Shown here: positions 10,701-21,673 of the stretch, in pieces | Layout of the letters: each line of letters starts with the position of its first letter | Numbering within the stretch: position 1 is the stretch's first letter | Assembly (NCBI GenBank): GCA_004519485.1 | Contig: CP038119.1 | Location: forward strand, 434,001-498,000 | From: Nannochloropsis oceanica | Taxonomy: Eukaryota > Sar > Eustigmatophyceae > Eustigmatales > Monodopsidaceae | DNA length: 64,000 bases | Direction of reading: 5' to 3' | The notes under the pieces: generated by a model | The model's input: only the letters and a program-made list of their open reading frames with translations | Told to the model about the DNA's origin: nothing | Database searches by the model: none | Program-made: the position numbers and the translations under genes

Positions 10701-12908
10701 TCTGTCGGCCAGTCTCTCCTGATGAAGGGCACGAAGTTGATCGGTTGTTTTGACGAGCTCTTGCTGCGTTGAGATTGCTTGAGCCTGCCAGGACTCTACC
10801 ACTTTCTGCACCTCTTTCATCTCTTCACTCAAGCGTTGCCTTTGTTTTTCAGCTGCTGCTGCAGCTGCAGAGGCAACAGATTCATTTTGTAGCTCGACGA
10901 GGGCAGATTGCAATGATGAGATTTCGGATTGTTGTTTTTCTAGCTCCAGCTGGAGGGAGGCGAGGATGAGAGGTTGGAATGGAAGCTGCCCCCCCGTATG
11001 GCTTAGAATGACGGTACTTAGTTTTGAATCCGATTCTTGTCTTTCTCTTACGTAAAATTTCTCCAGCTGCTCAACCCGACGGTTGAGCAGCTCTTGTTGC
11101 TGTTGTTGTTGTTGTAGGAAGCGCCATCCATCCTCCTCCTCCTCCCCCACCTCCTCCTGCTGGTATTGCTGCTCGTATCTCCTCCGATGATTATTCTCCC
11201 TCCCTCCCTTCCCTCCACAACTCAACGTCAGCCAACTCCTCCCTCCTTCCCTCCCTCCCTCTCTAACCATCAGTCTATCCAATTCTGCCGCTCGTGCCTT
11301 GAGGCGTTTTCTCAGCCCCTCTATTTCAGCAGACATTTCGTTCAATTTACTTTCTTTCACTATATCTGTATAAATAAATACATTATTTTTTATATTCTTG
11401 GCCCGTGCCGCGTAAAGGAGTGAGACGAGGGTTTGTTTCTGGTAGGGGAGACAGGGGCGGAGGGTGGTGATCATGAGCGTCATGCTGTTTCCCCCCAGAG
11501 AGCCCTTGAGGAGCCAGGTGAGTTTGCTCTCTCGGTAGGGCACCGGTAGGGGGGCAAGGCCAGAAGGAGGAGAGGCAGCGTGAGAAGGGCATTGGATCGG
11601 ACGTGGATAGGAAGCTGACAAAGCATATTTGCCTTTCATATTCCCTATGCCTCTCGCTGCTGCTGATGTGCTCTTTGGAGAGCCACCTGCTAATGATGAG
11701 TCATCCTTCGCTCCTCTCCCACCATCTTCTTCCTCCTTCGCACCCTCCTCCTTCCCCTCCTCCTGCTGCTGCTGCTGCTGCCGCCGCTCATTCAAGGCAT
11801 TCCGCGATAAGGCGGATAAGACATTGGCCAGCACCGTGAGCGATGAGTTGGTGTTTTGAGTTTCCGTCTTCCTCCCTCCTTCCGCGCCTGAGAGTGACAA
11901 GCGCTCGCTTCCCGCTAGGTCTATCAGGTGCAATTTCCCTCGACGCACTTGCCAGGACGAGGAAGGGAGGGACGAAGAGAGACTTGGAGGGTGTAAAATG
12001 CGGCTTTCGACGTGAAAGGTCAAGATGGTGTGGGAGCGGGAGGAGTGGTGGTTGCATTTAGTGGAACCCGTGGCCCTTGCTTGGTTTCCCATCGCGATAA
12101 GGGAGAGAGCCTCTGCTGCTGTTGTGACGGTGACGTGGAGATCGGCAGGTCCGGACAGATAAACCTCGCCTTCTTTATTTTCGCGGACTTCGATCTTAGA
12201 TGAATTGGAATAGCGGTGTGGGCTTAACGGGAAAGGAGGAGGAGGAGTGGCTGGTGCTGCGTCCTTAGCCTCGCCCCCTGCCGTTGTGCCCTCGAGAAGA
12301 TTGACAAAATCGTTGTTGTAAAGCTGAACGTAAGTCAAGCGTACCAGAAACTTTACCCCTTCATCTTCCTCGCCTCCGTTTCGGTCAGCGTTGCTGATGC
12401 TGGTGTTGGCGGCTTGAATGCGCTCAAAAAGCTCGACCGTGGCCCGCGGGACAATACCAGGCGCGTCTGGAGTACCTGTCATGCTGTAGGTCTTTCCACT
12501 GCCTGTGACACCATAACAAAAAATGGTGGCATTAAAACCATCGACCACCGATTGTACCAAAGGTTGCGCCATCTCATAAAGCTCCGCCTGACTGGCATGC
12601 GGTCCAAAGCAATGGTCGAAAGTGAAGCTGCGCGCCGTGGTGGCGGGAATGGTCATTGCTGCCACGCTCTTTTTCCGCGATGAAATTGTGCCGGTGGTGT
12701 GTGTGGTGACGTCTGTCAGCACCGAAACTGTGCGGCCATCCGGCCCTGCAACGACGCAGAGGCGCTTCGCTTTAGTAGTTGGGTCTTCTCCTTCATCTTC
12801 GCTGTCAATCTCCTCAGGTCGGACGCGCACACATACGCGAATGGTATCGCTCTGGCGCTGCCGGGACCGTCTCCTGCTCGTTGGTGGAGTGATCGCCATT
12901 GCCTGCAT
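6864..12908 (-). CDS. Kinesin-like protein, N-terminal motor, long coiled coil, ankyrin-like C-terminus
   Basis: One uninterrupted reading frame; 2,014 residues from the ATG at 12908 (MQAMAITPPTSRRR). The frame extends to 12995 but opens there with GTG, so the internal ATG is preferred. Motor residues are about 20-505: P-loop GVTGSGKTYSMTG near 133, switch I SSRSH near 288, switch II LIDLAGSE near 328, and PYRESKLTWLL. Between helix alpha-4 (LSALSRNALNE) and PYRESKL sits an insertion of roughly 95 residues with poly-Q and Glu/Lys-rich sequence. Residues 530-1600 are almost continuous heptad coiled coil with Gln runs. Residues about 1650-2000 contain ankyrin-like helices (DCQGDSVFHALFKH, NAEGKTALELGVL). 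It should be a plus-end-type microtubule motor by motor position. The kinesin subfamily cannot be fixed from reading alone. It is divergent from the arylsulfatase gene. Confidence 0.92.
7672..7707 (-). repeat. CTG/CAG trinucleotide tract in kinesin tail
   Basis: A run of gctgctgct repeats on the plus strand is read as AGC codons (poly-Ser) in the kinesin tail. Similar CTG tracts at about 7800-7825 and 8178-8202 encode poly-Gln. Confidence 0.8.
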
Positions 12909-13370
12909 GGCTAGGAACAGGTTCGGGCTTGTCAATGTGTGGTTATGGTGTGGGTCAATGCTGAAGTGCAGGGAGATGATGGCGCGAGGAGACACTTTAT
13001 TCTATTGCCTTCTGCTATAATCTGCCTCTAGTACTTTATTTAGTCACACTCATGAAATTTATCATTCATACGACTAAGACTTGATGCCAGTACGTCCATC
13101 CGCAGAACACTTTTTGTTTCTTTGGGCGACGCTTTGCCGCAATCTGGCGATGTTGCGATACTTTCCCTTCTTCCGGGCCTTACGTGACCGTTGCACCATG
13201 TAGAGGCCTCAACACGAGTTCGCGACCGATGGAAAGTTGAAAGCGCGTCGCCCTCATCCCATGTGTTCCAGATCGATGCCTCCCCAGGCAAATTGTGCTT
13301 CTCACGCCTTTCACTGCGTGCGTCACACAAATACATACTCTCTCGTTGACCTCCTCCCTCCGTACCCTCC
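12909..13370. promoter_or_regulatory. Divergent intergenic region, kinesin / arylsulfatase
   Basis: 462 bp between two start codons that point away from each other, so it must hold both promoters. No recognisable motif beyond a local AT-rich stretch at about 13010-13070. Confidence 0.45.
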
Positions 13371-15460
13371 ATGAACAGGATGTTATTCCGCTTGCTGTCC
13401 CCTCTCCTGGCCACTGCATTGGTTGTCGCCGCCAGTCTCGTAACACCGTTATCATCAGTGTCACGTCACCCCAACTTCGTGGTCATTTTTCTCGACGACG
13501 CGGGATGGGGGGATGCAGGATTTAATGTGGGCCCAATAGAAACGCCCGAGACCAAAGTGCTAGATCAGCTGGCCGCGGAGGGCCTGCGCTTCACGGATTT
13601 TCATGCAGCAGCTTCAGTGTGTACGCCCTCCCGAGCTAGCCTCCTCACGGGTCGCTTAGGCCTGCGCACAGGCGTCACCACCAACTTTCGGGAGGGGGCC
13701 TTAGGAGGGCTACCGCAGACGGAAGTGACGTTGGCAGAGCTCCTACGAGACCAAGCCGGCTACCACACGGCAATGCTCGGAAAATGGCATCTAGGGACGC
13801 ATCCGCCATACCATCCAAGTTACCGAGGCTTTGATCGGTACTTGGGCGTGCCGTATTCGGTGGACATGGGCTGCACAAACGTAGAGGGGGAGGACCATCC
13901 GCTTCGCTTGCCGTGCTGCAAAAGAGCCTGGACCAGGGAGCCACCACTTATACCTAGCGATGACCCAGAGCATCCTCATCGTCACTTGATTGAAATCGAT
14001 ACCATGGCAGCAACACAGTCTCTCTCTAACCTCTTTTTCGCTCAGCGGCCTTCAACCGCTGCAGGACCCATATGCGTGGAGGCGCCAGCCGTGCCGCTGT
14101 ACAATTCCACAGGCCCCCAGTGCTCGAGAAAGCCATCCTGCAATCAAGACATAATAGAGCAGCCGGTAAATCTTTCATCACTTGCCCGTAGGTATGGGGA
14201 GTTTGCTGAGGCTTTCGTAGAGGAGCAGGCCAAGAAGAATGGCACGACGCGGACGCCCTTCTTCTTGTATGTCGCCATGTCTCACATGCACGTTCCTTTG
14301 GCGTACGATCCACGCTTTGACAATGCCTCGTCACGCACGGACCGTCGCATCTATGGAAATGCATTGGCTGAAGGTGAATACTGTGTTTTGCAAGGGGCTG
14401 GATGGTTTTGCCATTTTTGTGTGACCTATAGTCTCAATTCACAAATCAGCTAACTTTTTCTACTTTCACGCCAGTCGACTTTGAAGTTGGCCGCATAATT
14501 GAGGCGCTCCACCGCACTGAGCAAGTCAACGATACTTTGGTTTTCATAACTTCCGATAATGGGCCTTGGGATGTAAGTTGTGTCTAAATAAAATTGGCTC
14601 CAAAGACGCGGTGACACTTTTCGACTTACAAAGATTTCTGAAAGGCATGAGCCTGCTCCAGACCAACCATCATTGTTTTCACTCTCTTCTGTTGCTTTCC
14701 ACTCACACACTACCTAAATACACGACACAAGATGAAGTGCCACTTGGCAGGGCTGACGGGTCCTTATGAAGGCCAATACATGATGAAGCACCACGGGACA
14801 GGCACGGGCAAATTTACTACGTGGGAAGGCGGCCACCGCGTCCCCGCCCTTGCGTACTGGCCCTCACATATCGTACCCGGCAGTGTCACATCGGCGCTCA
14901 CGTCGACATTGGACATCTTACCAACCTTTGCCACATTGGCCGGTGCCACCTTGCCCAGTGATCGAGGCTTTGATGGTCTCGATCTGACTTCTTTGTTGTT
15001 GCAGGACAGTCAGCAGAGAAGTAATGACACCACCAAGGGGCACGAGACGCTCTTCCACCCAGATCAATTTGGCCAGCTTTCTGCCATGCGCCTGGGCAAG
15101 TACAAGATACATTTTAGACTGACCCAGGCACCCCCTTGCGTGCCTGATGACAAGCGGGATATGGATGACATTTTGGAAGAGTGGGCATTTGTGCTGGGCG
15201 ACGGCGACGAGACTAAGGGGTGGCTGGATGTGCCTCTCGTGTTTGATCTGGAGGCAGACCCACACGAAGCGCACCCGCTGTCTGTAAGTCGAAAAGACGC
15301 TAATACGCTGCGTGATCTGTGGCAGCATAAAATGGACGACATTCGAAACGATTTCCACTCAACACCAGACTATTCACAGCGGGATGATCCCACGGGATGG
15401 CCGTGCTGCGATGTGGAGAGCCCGGCGTGCTTCTGCCCCTGGCAAAGGACGATGATTTAA
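13371..15460 (+). CDS. Arylsulfatase (sulfatase family, formylglycine type), secreted
   Basis: Three exons, 13371-14373, 14475-14572 and 14732-15460, all phase-consistent (609 residues). The N-terminus MNRMLFRLLSPLLATALVV is a signal peptide. The metal-binding start of the sulfatase domain reads NFVVIFLDDAGWGD. The catalytic signature CTPSRASLLTGR carries Cys84, the residue converted to formylglycine. GKWHLG, SDNGPWD and FTTWEGGHRVPALAYWP follow in the usual order. Splice sites are AAG|GTGAAT...CGCCAG|TC and GAT|GTAAGT...CACAAG|ATG. The C-terminus ends in a Cys-rich WPCCDV...CFCPW segment, as in arylsulfatase A-like enzymes. It hydrolyses sulfate esters outside the cell or in the secretory system. 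The natural substrate cannot be told. It lies upstream of, and on the same strand as, a secreted phosphatase. Confidence 0.93.
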
Positions 15461-15954
15461 ACCAGACAGAAAGTATCAAAAAGTGCTGGGTGAATCCGAG
15501 CAGGTATTTATAGGTTTGTGTTGACGACACATAAAGTTAAAGGTTTTGGACTTGATCTTAAATATATAATTGAAGACCTTATGCTCATGTGGGAGGGCGG
15601 GGTTGACAAAGTAGGGAAATCCATTTTAAGCAGTCGAGATTCAAATCTTGAAGAAGCAGATAAGGATGTATCAGTGGTGCAAAACAAAAGAAAATGTCAC
15701 GTACATGCCATGTACACCGTATCAGTGACAAAGATTTTGTGCACCTCAAGCATTCGAGGATGGGGAGGTCCGGCTTCTGAGGAGTCGTTTTCAATCTCAC
15801 GACTGTACCACCTCTACCTCTTACCCTTCCTTGCCTTTACTTCACTCTCATTTATCCCCGTATCTTACTATCTACACCGTGTTCCGCTTGACAGCACTTG
15901 CGGTCGGTCTGTGAGCAAACGAGGGAGCGGAGCCGACTGAGTGGCGTCGTCATC
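15461..15954. other. Intergenic region between arylsulfatase and purple acid phosphatase
   Basis: About 490 bp, same-strand neighbours. Expected to hold the 3' end of the sulfatase and the promoter of the phosphatase. No gene or RNA recognised. Confidence 0.4.
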
Positions 15955-18565
15955 ATGTGGTGCCGACGCTTCTGTGGCAAGTTTACCAGTTTGGTCCTCC
16001 TGCTTTTCAGCTCTTCCAGCATATTCAGTCATACAGTGGCACACAACATGACCCGCATGCCCTCCGAGGTACTCGATGCAGCTGCCATTGCGAGGATTAC
16101 GGTACGTGCAGTGGAGGGATTCGAAAAGCCCATGATTTGGGATGGGCCGTGTGTTCGTGCTCGAGGCGGGACGATCGCCCACATCCCGCACGGCGACTAG
16201 CATGCATCCCTACATTCATTACCTTGCTGGGCTGGATGAGGGAGAGGCATGACCTCCAAAAGTCCTGTTTCACTTGTATCTTCTTCGCGACTCCCTCCAC
16301 CCTACATAATCACAGACGGAGCTTGACCACACTATTTCGCTTGACGCCGCGCCGAAGGCGTTGCCCAACTCCGGCTCCTGGGTCACCGTGACATGGGAGG
16401 GCGTAAGGGGCCCCAGTGCCACAGATTTCATCGCTGCATACGCAGTTCCCTTCGAGAAGGACGTTGAGCTGGAGCCGTCGCGTCTCGCTCCAGTCAAGTA
16501 TCAGTACGCGGCCTTTGCCGACCCCAAGCACCTAGAAAGTGGGAGCGGCCAAATCAACTTCAGGCTGGTGGAGCTTAGCGGAGATTATCGTTTTGGCTTT
16601 TTCAGAGGCAATGTCACCCAGGGAGTGCTGGCGGCCTGGTCTAGCGACGTTGTTACTGTGGGCGAGCGCAAGGGCAAGAAAGAGGGTGAAATCATTCTAC
16701 GGCCACTGCAATTGCATTTAGCTCTGACGGGCCAGCCATCAGAGATGCGCGTGACGTGGAAGACGAGTGGCTTAGAGGCACCTGCAGCCAACACGTCATT
16801 GCAAGTGCAGTATTACGCCCAGGGCAGCGGCTCATCCGAAGACAACACCAGCTGGGATACCAGCTCGGCGACGTCCATGACATTTGACAAGGAAGACCTG
16901 TGTGGCGAGCCGGCGGAGAGCGTGGGATTCCTGCCGCCGGGTTACGTGCACACGGCTGTCATGAAGGGGCTGGCACCGGCCACGACGTACGAGTACAAGG
17001 TGGGCGACGCAACACAAGACATTTGGAGCACCACTTATAGCTTTCGGACGGGTCCTGCCGTGGCGCCAGCGCCCGTGGTCATGGCTTCTGCAGCTGCGAC
17101 TGCTCGTGGGAACGGCCGAGCATTTTCTAGTGAATTCGATGACGCGGGACACTCGGTGCGAATCGCAATGATTGCGGACATGTCCAGCGCCGAGGAAGAC
17201 GGCAGTTTGCAGGCTGGATGGTTCGCGAACGACTTCAGCTCTTTGGACACCAGCTCCTTGTTGCGGCAACAGGTAATAGAGGGGGAGATTGACTTGATTA
17301 TGTGTATTGGCGACCTATCCTACAGCTCGGGTTATCTCTCGCGATGGGATGCCTGGCTCGATCAAGTGGAGCAGGTTGCAGCTAGTGTGCCTTTCATGAC
17401 CACGCCGGGCAACCACGAACGTGACGACCCTTTCGCCTCGTCCTTTTACACGACCGCTACCACCTATGCTGCCAATGAACACGCCGGGTTCTCTATTTAT
17501 AACACAAATGATGGTGGTGGCGAGTGTGGCGTTCCGTATCAGACGTATTTCCCCATGCCCGGTCCTGGCGAGGACTCCCGTGGTGATCAGCCGTGGTACT
17601 CGTTCAATTATGGGCCTGTGCATGTGACTGTGGCTTCCACAGAGCACGACTTTCGTGAAGGCTCTCGACAGTATGCATGGCTAGCACAGGATCTGGGCCA
17701 AGTGGATCGTATAGTGACACCCTGGTTGGTATTTGTGGGCCATCGTCCATTCTATGTGGACAGCACGGAAGACCCGGAGCCTGCCAACCCGCTAAGCCCC
17801 TCCGAGCAGGGTGCAGCGCGGTTGCTGCGCACACATCTGGAGCCTTTGCTTTTGCAGCACCATGTGGATTTGTGTTTGGCTGGTCATCATCACAGTTATC
17901 AACGCACTTGCAAGGTCGCGGATGGGGAGTGCGTGGCCGAGGCAGCCTACAAGGGTGCCTACATGGCGCCCGTGCACGCGATTGTGGGCATGGCCGGACG
18001 ACGACTGTCGGTAAACTTTAAGACGGAAAGACCGGTGTACTTCGAGTCTGTCGAGAGGGAGTCCTGGGGCACCATGGTGTTGGAAGCGACACCCTGGCGC
18101 TTGGTTATGACCTTCCGGGATTCCATCACGGCTCGAATCATGGATCAGACCATTCTACATGTGCCGCTCGAATATCTTGTCCAGCCAGAGAAGAATGATG
18201 ACGAGGCCTATCATAAGAATTACATGCCGCGTGGTGTTCGCTACCGGTCCGAAAACATCAAATATTTGCAGCTCGTTTACTGGTTTCTAGCGCTGGTGGT
18301 TATCCTGGGATTTGCCTTGACGTTGGGCAATATCTTAAGCGGGGAGCGACTCCCGGTGTGGTGGTTGCGGCTCATGACAAATGTTGCGGGAAGCGGTAAT
18401 GATGGTGTTGGTGGGAATCGCTCTTTTCGCGATAAGCACGACATGTCTCCGGCCCCACCTTGTCTTGGCGAGCAGACTCCACTGACTGGCTCGTCTTTGG
18501 ATGGGAGTGGGAATGCGAGCAAACGGTATCGCACGGGGTCCATTCACTATGCGGATGCGGTGTAG
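15955..18565 (+). CDS. Purple acid phosphatase, membrane-anchored
   Basis: Two exons, 15955-16101 and 16316-18565 (798 residues), joined at ATTACG|GTACGT...CACAG|ACG in phase 0. The N-terminus MWCRRFCGKFTSLVLLLF is a signal peptide. A fibronectin-like PAP N-domain opens with PNSGSWVTVTW. The metallophosphatase motifs appear in order: ADMSSAEEDG, GDLSYSSGY, PGNHERD, VGHRPFY and GHHHSYQR. Motif I is D-M-S rather than the usual D-x-G, but the metal-binding Asp is kept. A hydrophobic segment (LVYWFLALVVILGFALTLG) near residue 665 followed by a polar tail predicts a C-terminal membrane anchor. The family uses a binuclear metal centre to hydrolyse phosphomonoesters, usually for external phosphate scavenging. 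Regulation by phosphate supply is inferred, not seen. Confidence 0.93.
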
Positions 18566-18804
18566 ACGTTATGTCAATTTGTGAAATGCACGTGTAAAGA
18601 ATGCGAATACGGATGTATTGAATGAAAATTGAAAATATGAGCAAAAACGCCTCAAAATCTACTCCGAAGCTACCATCATACACGCGCGGGGTCTTTTAAA
18701 ATTGTACTTTCTAATCATGTCTATTTTTCATTTGTGCTTCTAATCATCTCCACACTTACTACATCGCTCCTTCAACCTCTTCCCCCCCCTCCTTCCCTTT
18801 TTCC

Positions 18805-20991
18805 TTATAACCCAATCCAATACGACCTTCCATTAGGGTTATGAATCGGAGTCACCACCGGCCCCGTCAATGCCCACTCATACCACACTTTTCTCGAATT
18901 AACGTTCCTCCATATGTGTACCTCCACCTGCACCCCCTCCGGTGCATACGCAGGTGTCCTCAAGGGGAAATAAAGGGGAAACCACGAGAACATACCCGTA
19001 GAGAAAGTCTGCGGCACAATTGAAATGAAGATATTGTCATACAACCTCGCGTTAAAATAACCAGCAAATCCATGTATGGTTGCCGCAGTTGTCGCCGGAA
19101 ACCTCAGGCAAGCATAACGCGTGTTATCGATTTTTTCCGCGCCATTTGGGTGTGAGAAAGTAAAACAGGGCTGGGCTTCGGAGAGCTGACAAAAATTGTG
19201 GAGCTTCACGACGTAGGCAGTTTCCATGTGCTTGACGTCTTTGTAGCTGTGGACCTCATTCCAGAGCTTAGAGGAGGAGATGGGGGCAAGATAAGATGTG
19301 TACTCACACGGAATTGATATCCCCCCTTCCTTGAGAAAGGCCTGTGCCTTATCCAAGCACTCTGGAGAGAGCTCGTTATCACCGAAAGAGCCTAGTAGCT
19401 CACTGACCAAAATATCGGCCTTTTCAGGGGCGGCCCATACTCGCATATCAGTGGCAACAACTGTCACATTGCTCCACTCCTCACATCTCACCATATTTCT
19501 CAACGTCACCACGGCGTTCGGGTTCTTTTCAACTGCATAGACACGTACCTCCCGTTCTGCCCTGGCAGCAGCGGCAAGGGATGCTCGGACCAAGGGGCCA
19601 CGACCAGCGCCGACAACCATGACGACGGAGGTGATGGAGGAAGGGGTGGACGAGAGGGCGGCAGCCACGGCATCCTCGTAACGCGCGTATTTGACGGGAT
19701 CTTTTTCGAAGGTCTCGTAGGTTTGAGATTCCAGGTTATCCATGAGGGGTTGTAAGGGGGCTTGGAGATAGTCGTAATAAGGAGATTCAAAGCGATCTTG
19801 CTCGGGAACGGGGAAAAGTTTTAGGCGCAGGTGCTCTAGGTACTGTAGATAGATTTCATACCCTCCTGCATGCCTGGCCCTCCCATTCAGAATTATTTGA
19901 ATTTTTAATACGTACATCTCCAGCACAAAATACTGGTGGGGCTTGCTCAGCACGGGGAAGCCCTTTTTGTTGGTGAGGAAGATTGATGTGGGGAAAATGA
20001 TGGCTTTGACGGGCTCGCCGCGCCAACGTTGCAGAGTCTGGCGAGGGGGGAGGTCTTCGGTAACTTCCAGGGCGACGCCTAGGGAGGCATTGAATTCGCA
20101 GAGGGTACGAAGGCGGTTCCACGTCTCCCAGGGATCTTCTTTGGCGGAAGGGACCATGTTCATCAAGTAGGAGGACGAGAGAGAAGAGATGGGTTGTTGC
20201 TGTTTTTGTTTTATGCTGCTCGTTTGATTAGCGCCTGCTGCAGCGGCAGTATTTGATCCGTTGGTTGCTGTGGGCGTTACTGTGCTTCCCAATTGATCGC
20301 CTTCGTTACTAACCCTGTGGTTGCATTCCTGCTGCCGATGGTGTTGCTGCTGTTGCTGTTGCTGCTGCTCTTCCTTGTCGTCGTCCACATCGTCCTCGGC
20401 CTTGCATCGCACCAAGGGAATCCGCACCCACAGCTGCAGCACCGTCGGCTGTGATACTGCTTGGTTGATAAGCCGAGCATAGTTGGCACAGTTTGGTCGG
20501 GGCATCGGCATCAGGACAGCAGGCACGGCCAAATGCGAGGCCCACGCCAACTCTTGCTTCAGCGCTGTCTCTGCTGCCAAACGCACGTCCACATCCGGGT
20601 TTCCTGGGTCAAGCCATTCTGACACCTTGCCAACGATACACGTGGTCCAAGTTCGACTGTCTACTTCCATGTCACTCCTTGTCAGGGTACCGTGGCGGGC
20701 TTCGCTTACCCCTACGTTGTCCCGCTCGAAGCGTGGGTGTACGAGGGGGATGGCCACGAAATCGAACTTGGCTATGCGTGCCTCTTCTAATAGATCCTTC
20801 AGGTCCGAGACCGTGTTAGTCTCCCAGCCTGCCGTCAATTTTTCCAGCACCATCTTGCCTTGTAGGAGTATGGGAGGAAAGAGACTCGCTGTGGTATGTG
20901 ATGATGGGGTAGTATGGGGTGGTTGGGAGGGGAAAGGAGGTCGCATGAGTGGCTGGAAGACGGGCGGCGCAATTAAGTGAGAGCCCGACAT
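18805..20991 (-). CDS. PRMT5: Protein arginine N-methyltransferase 5 (type II)
   Basis: Single exon, 728 residues from the ATG at 20991. An alternative start at the later ATG (MVLEKLTAGW) would remove about 46 residues and fits the family start better. The order is TIM-barrel domain, SAM-binding Rossmann fold with VVGAGRGPLVRASLAAA, the double-E loop SELLGSFGDNELSPECLD, and the beta-barrel ending VHIWRNVNSRKVWYEW. The conserved FLTNKKGFPVLSK precedes the SAM domain, and the SQTYETFEKDPVKYARY segment keeps the Phe that directs symmetric dimethylation. A Gln/His run sits in a TIM-barrel loop. The enzyme makes symmetric dimethylarginine on Sm proteins and histones. The gene converges on the phosphatase (239 bp between stops) and diverges from the symporter. 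Confidence 0.96.
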   Translation of the reverse strand: MSGSHLIAPPVFQPLMRPPFPSQPPHTTPSSHTTASLFPPILLQGKMVLEKLTAGWETNTVSDLKDLLEEARIAKFDFVAIPLVHPRFERDNVGVSEARHGTLTRSDMEVDSRTWTTCIVGKVSEWLDPGNPDVDVRLAAETALKQELAWASHLAVPAVLMPMPRPNCANYARLINQAVSQPTVLQLWVRIPLVRCKAEDDVDDDKEEQQQQQQQQHHRQQECNHRVSNEGDQLGSTVTPTATNGSNTAAAAGANQTSSIKQKQQQPISSLSSSYLMNMVPSAKEDPWETWNRLRTLCEFNASLGVALEVTEDLPPRQTLQRWRGEPVKAIIFPTSIFLTNKKGFPVLSKPHQYFVLEMYVLKIQIILNGRARHAGGYEIYLQYLEHLRLKLFPVPEQDRFESPYYDYLQAPLQPLMDNLESQTYETFEKDPVKYARYEDAVAAALSSTPSSITSVVMVVGAGRGPLVRASLAAAARAEREVRVYAVEKNPNAVVTLRNMVRCEEWSNVTVVATDMRVWAAPEKADILVSELLGSFGDNELSPECLDKAQAFLKEGGISIPCEYTSYLAPISSSKLWNEVHSYKDVKHMETAYVVKLHNFCQLSEAQPCFTFSHPNGAEKIDNTRYACLRFPATTAATIHGFAGYFNARLYDNIFISIVPQTFSTGMFSWFPLYFPLRTPAYAPEGVQVEVHIWRNVNSRKVWYEWALTGPVVTPIHNPNGRSYWIGL

Positions 20992-21673
20992 GCAAAAACT
21001 AGTCGGTCAAGCCCTTGATACAGATAGCTAATACCCGCATTCGGGGTGCGGGGAGCAGTTTGGCGTGATATTTGACCATTCATGGGGCGCGATTCATATC
21101 CTGCTTTCCGTTTGCCGTCGCCGACATCGAGGCAGACGTGCCGCCAAACCCACACTCATTATGCCCACTACATTACAGACGGTACCATTATCAAAAATAA
21201 CGAAAAAGCATTGGCATTGAGCTGCAGGGCAGTAAGACCACTGGGCCGCTTGGGCGTGACGGGAACAGCAGACGGTATGTACTTTGGACATACAACTCAC
21301 TCCTTCCTCTCTGCTCCATAATCTTTTCTCCTCGATGATGCACCTGCAACACAATCTTCCCACACAAGCGCACACTAATCACAGTAGCGGTACTATCCTT
21401 TATGCTACTCGCAGTCTCTTCTTTGTTACCCAATTACTGCGCTGGCCACGGACACAACACAGGAGGCTCCCTGCTTCTTGCCTCCCGCTGCCACCGCGCA
21501 TTCCCCGCCACCCACTCAGCAAGCTGAATAACGTGCCTTGTCGTCCGAGCCACTCATGAAAAAAGGCTGCGGACATTCATACGCAAAGGCACTTTGTTTT
21601 CATTTCTCCTAGGCCCTCCCCCCCCCCCCCCTTTTTTTTGCGATCCACTAAAGGAAGGAAGTAATAACTTGAA
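20992..21673. promoter_or_regulatory. Divergent intergenic region, PRMT5 / symporter, with homopolymer tract
   Basis: 682 bp between divergent starts. A run of 14 C followed by 8 T (21618-21639) ends 34 bp before the symporter ATG, so it lies in the core promoter or 5' UTR. No gene seen. Confidence 0.45.

Noticed and set aside
12909-12995. Extended kinesin N-terminus from 12995
   Set aside because: The frame opens with GTG there; the ATG at 12908 is the first proper start before the motor.
15600-15690. tRNA-like T-arm (gattcaaatc)
   Set aside because: No acceptor stem, D-arm or anticodon arm could be folded around it.
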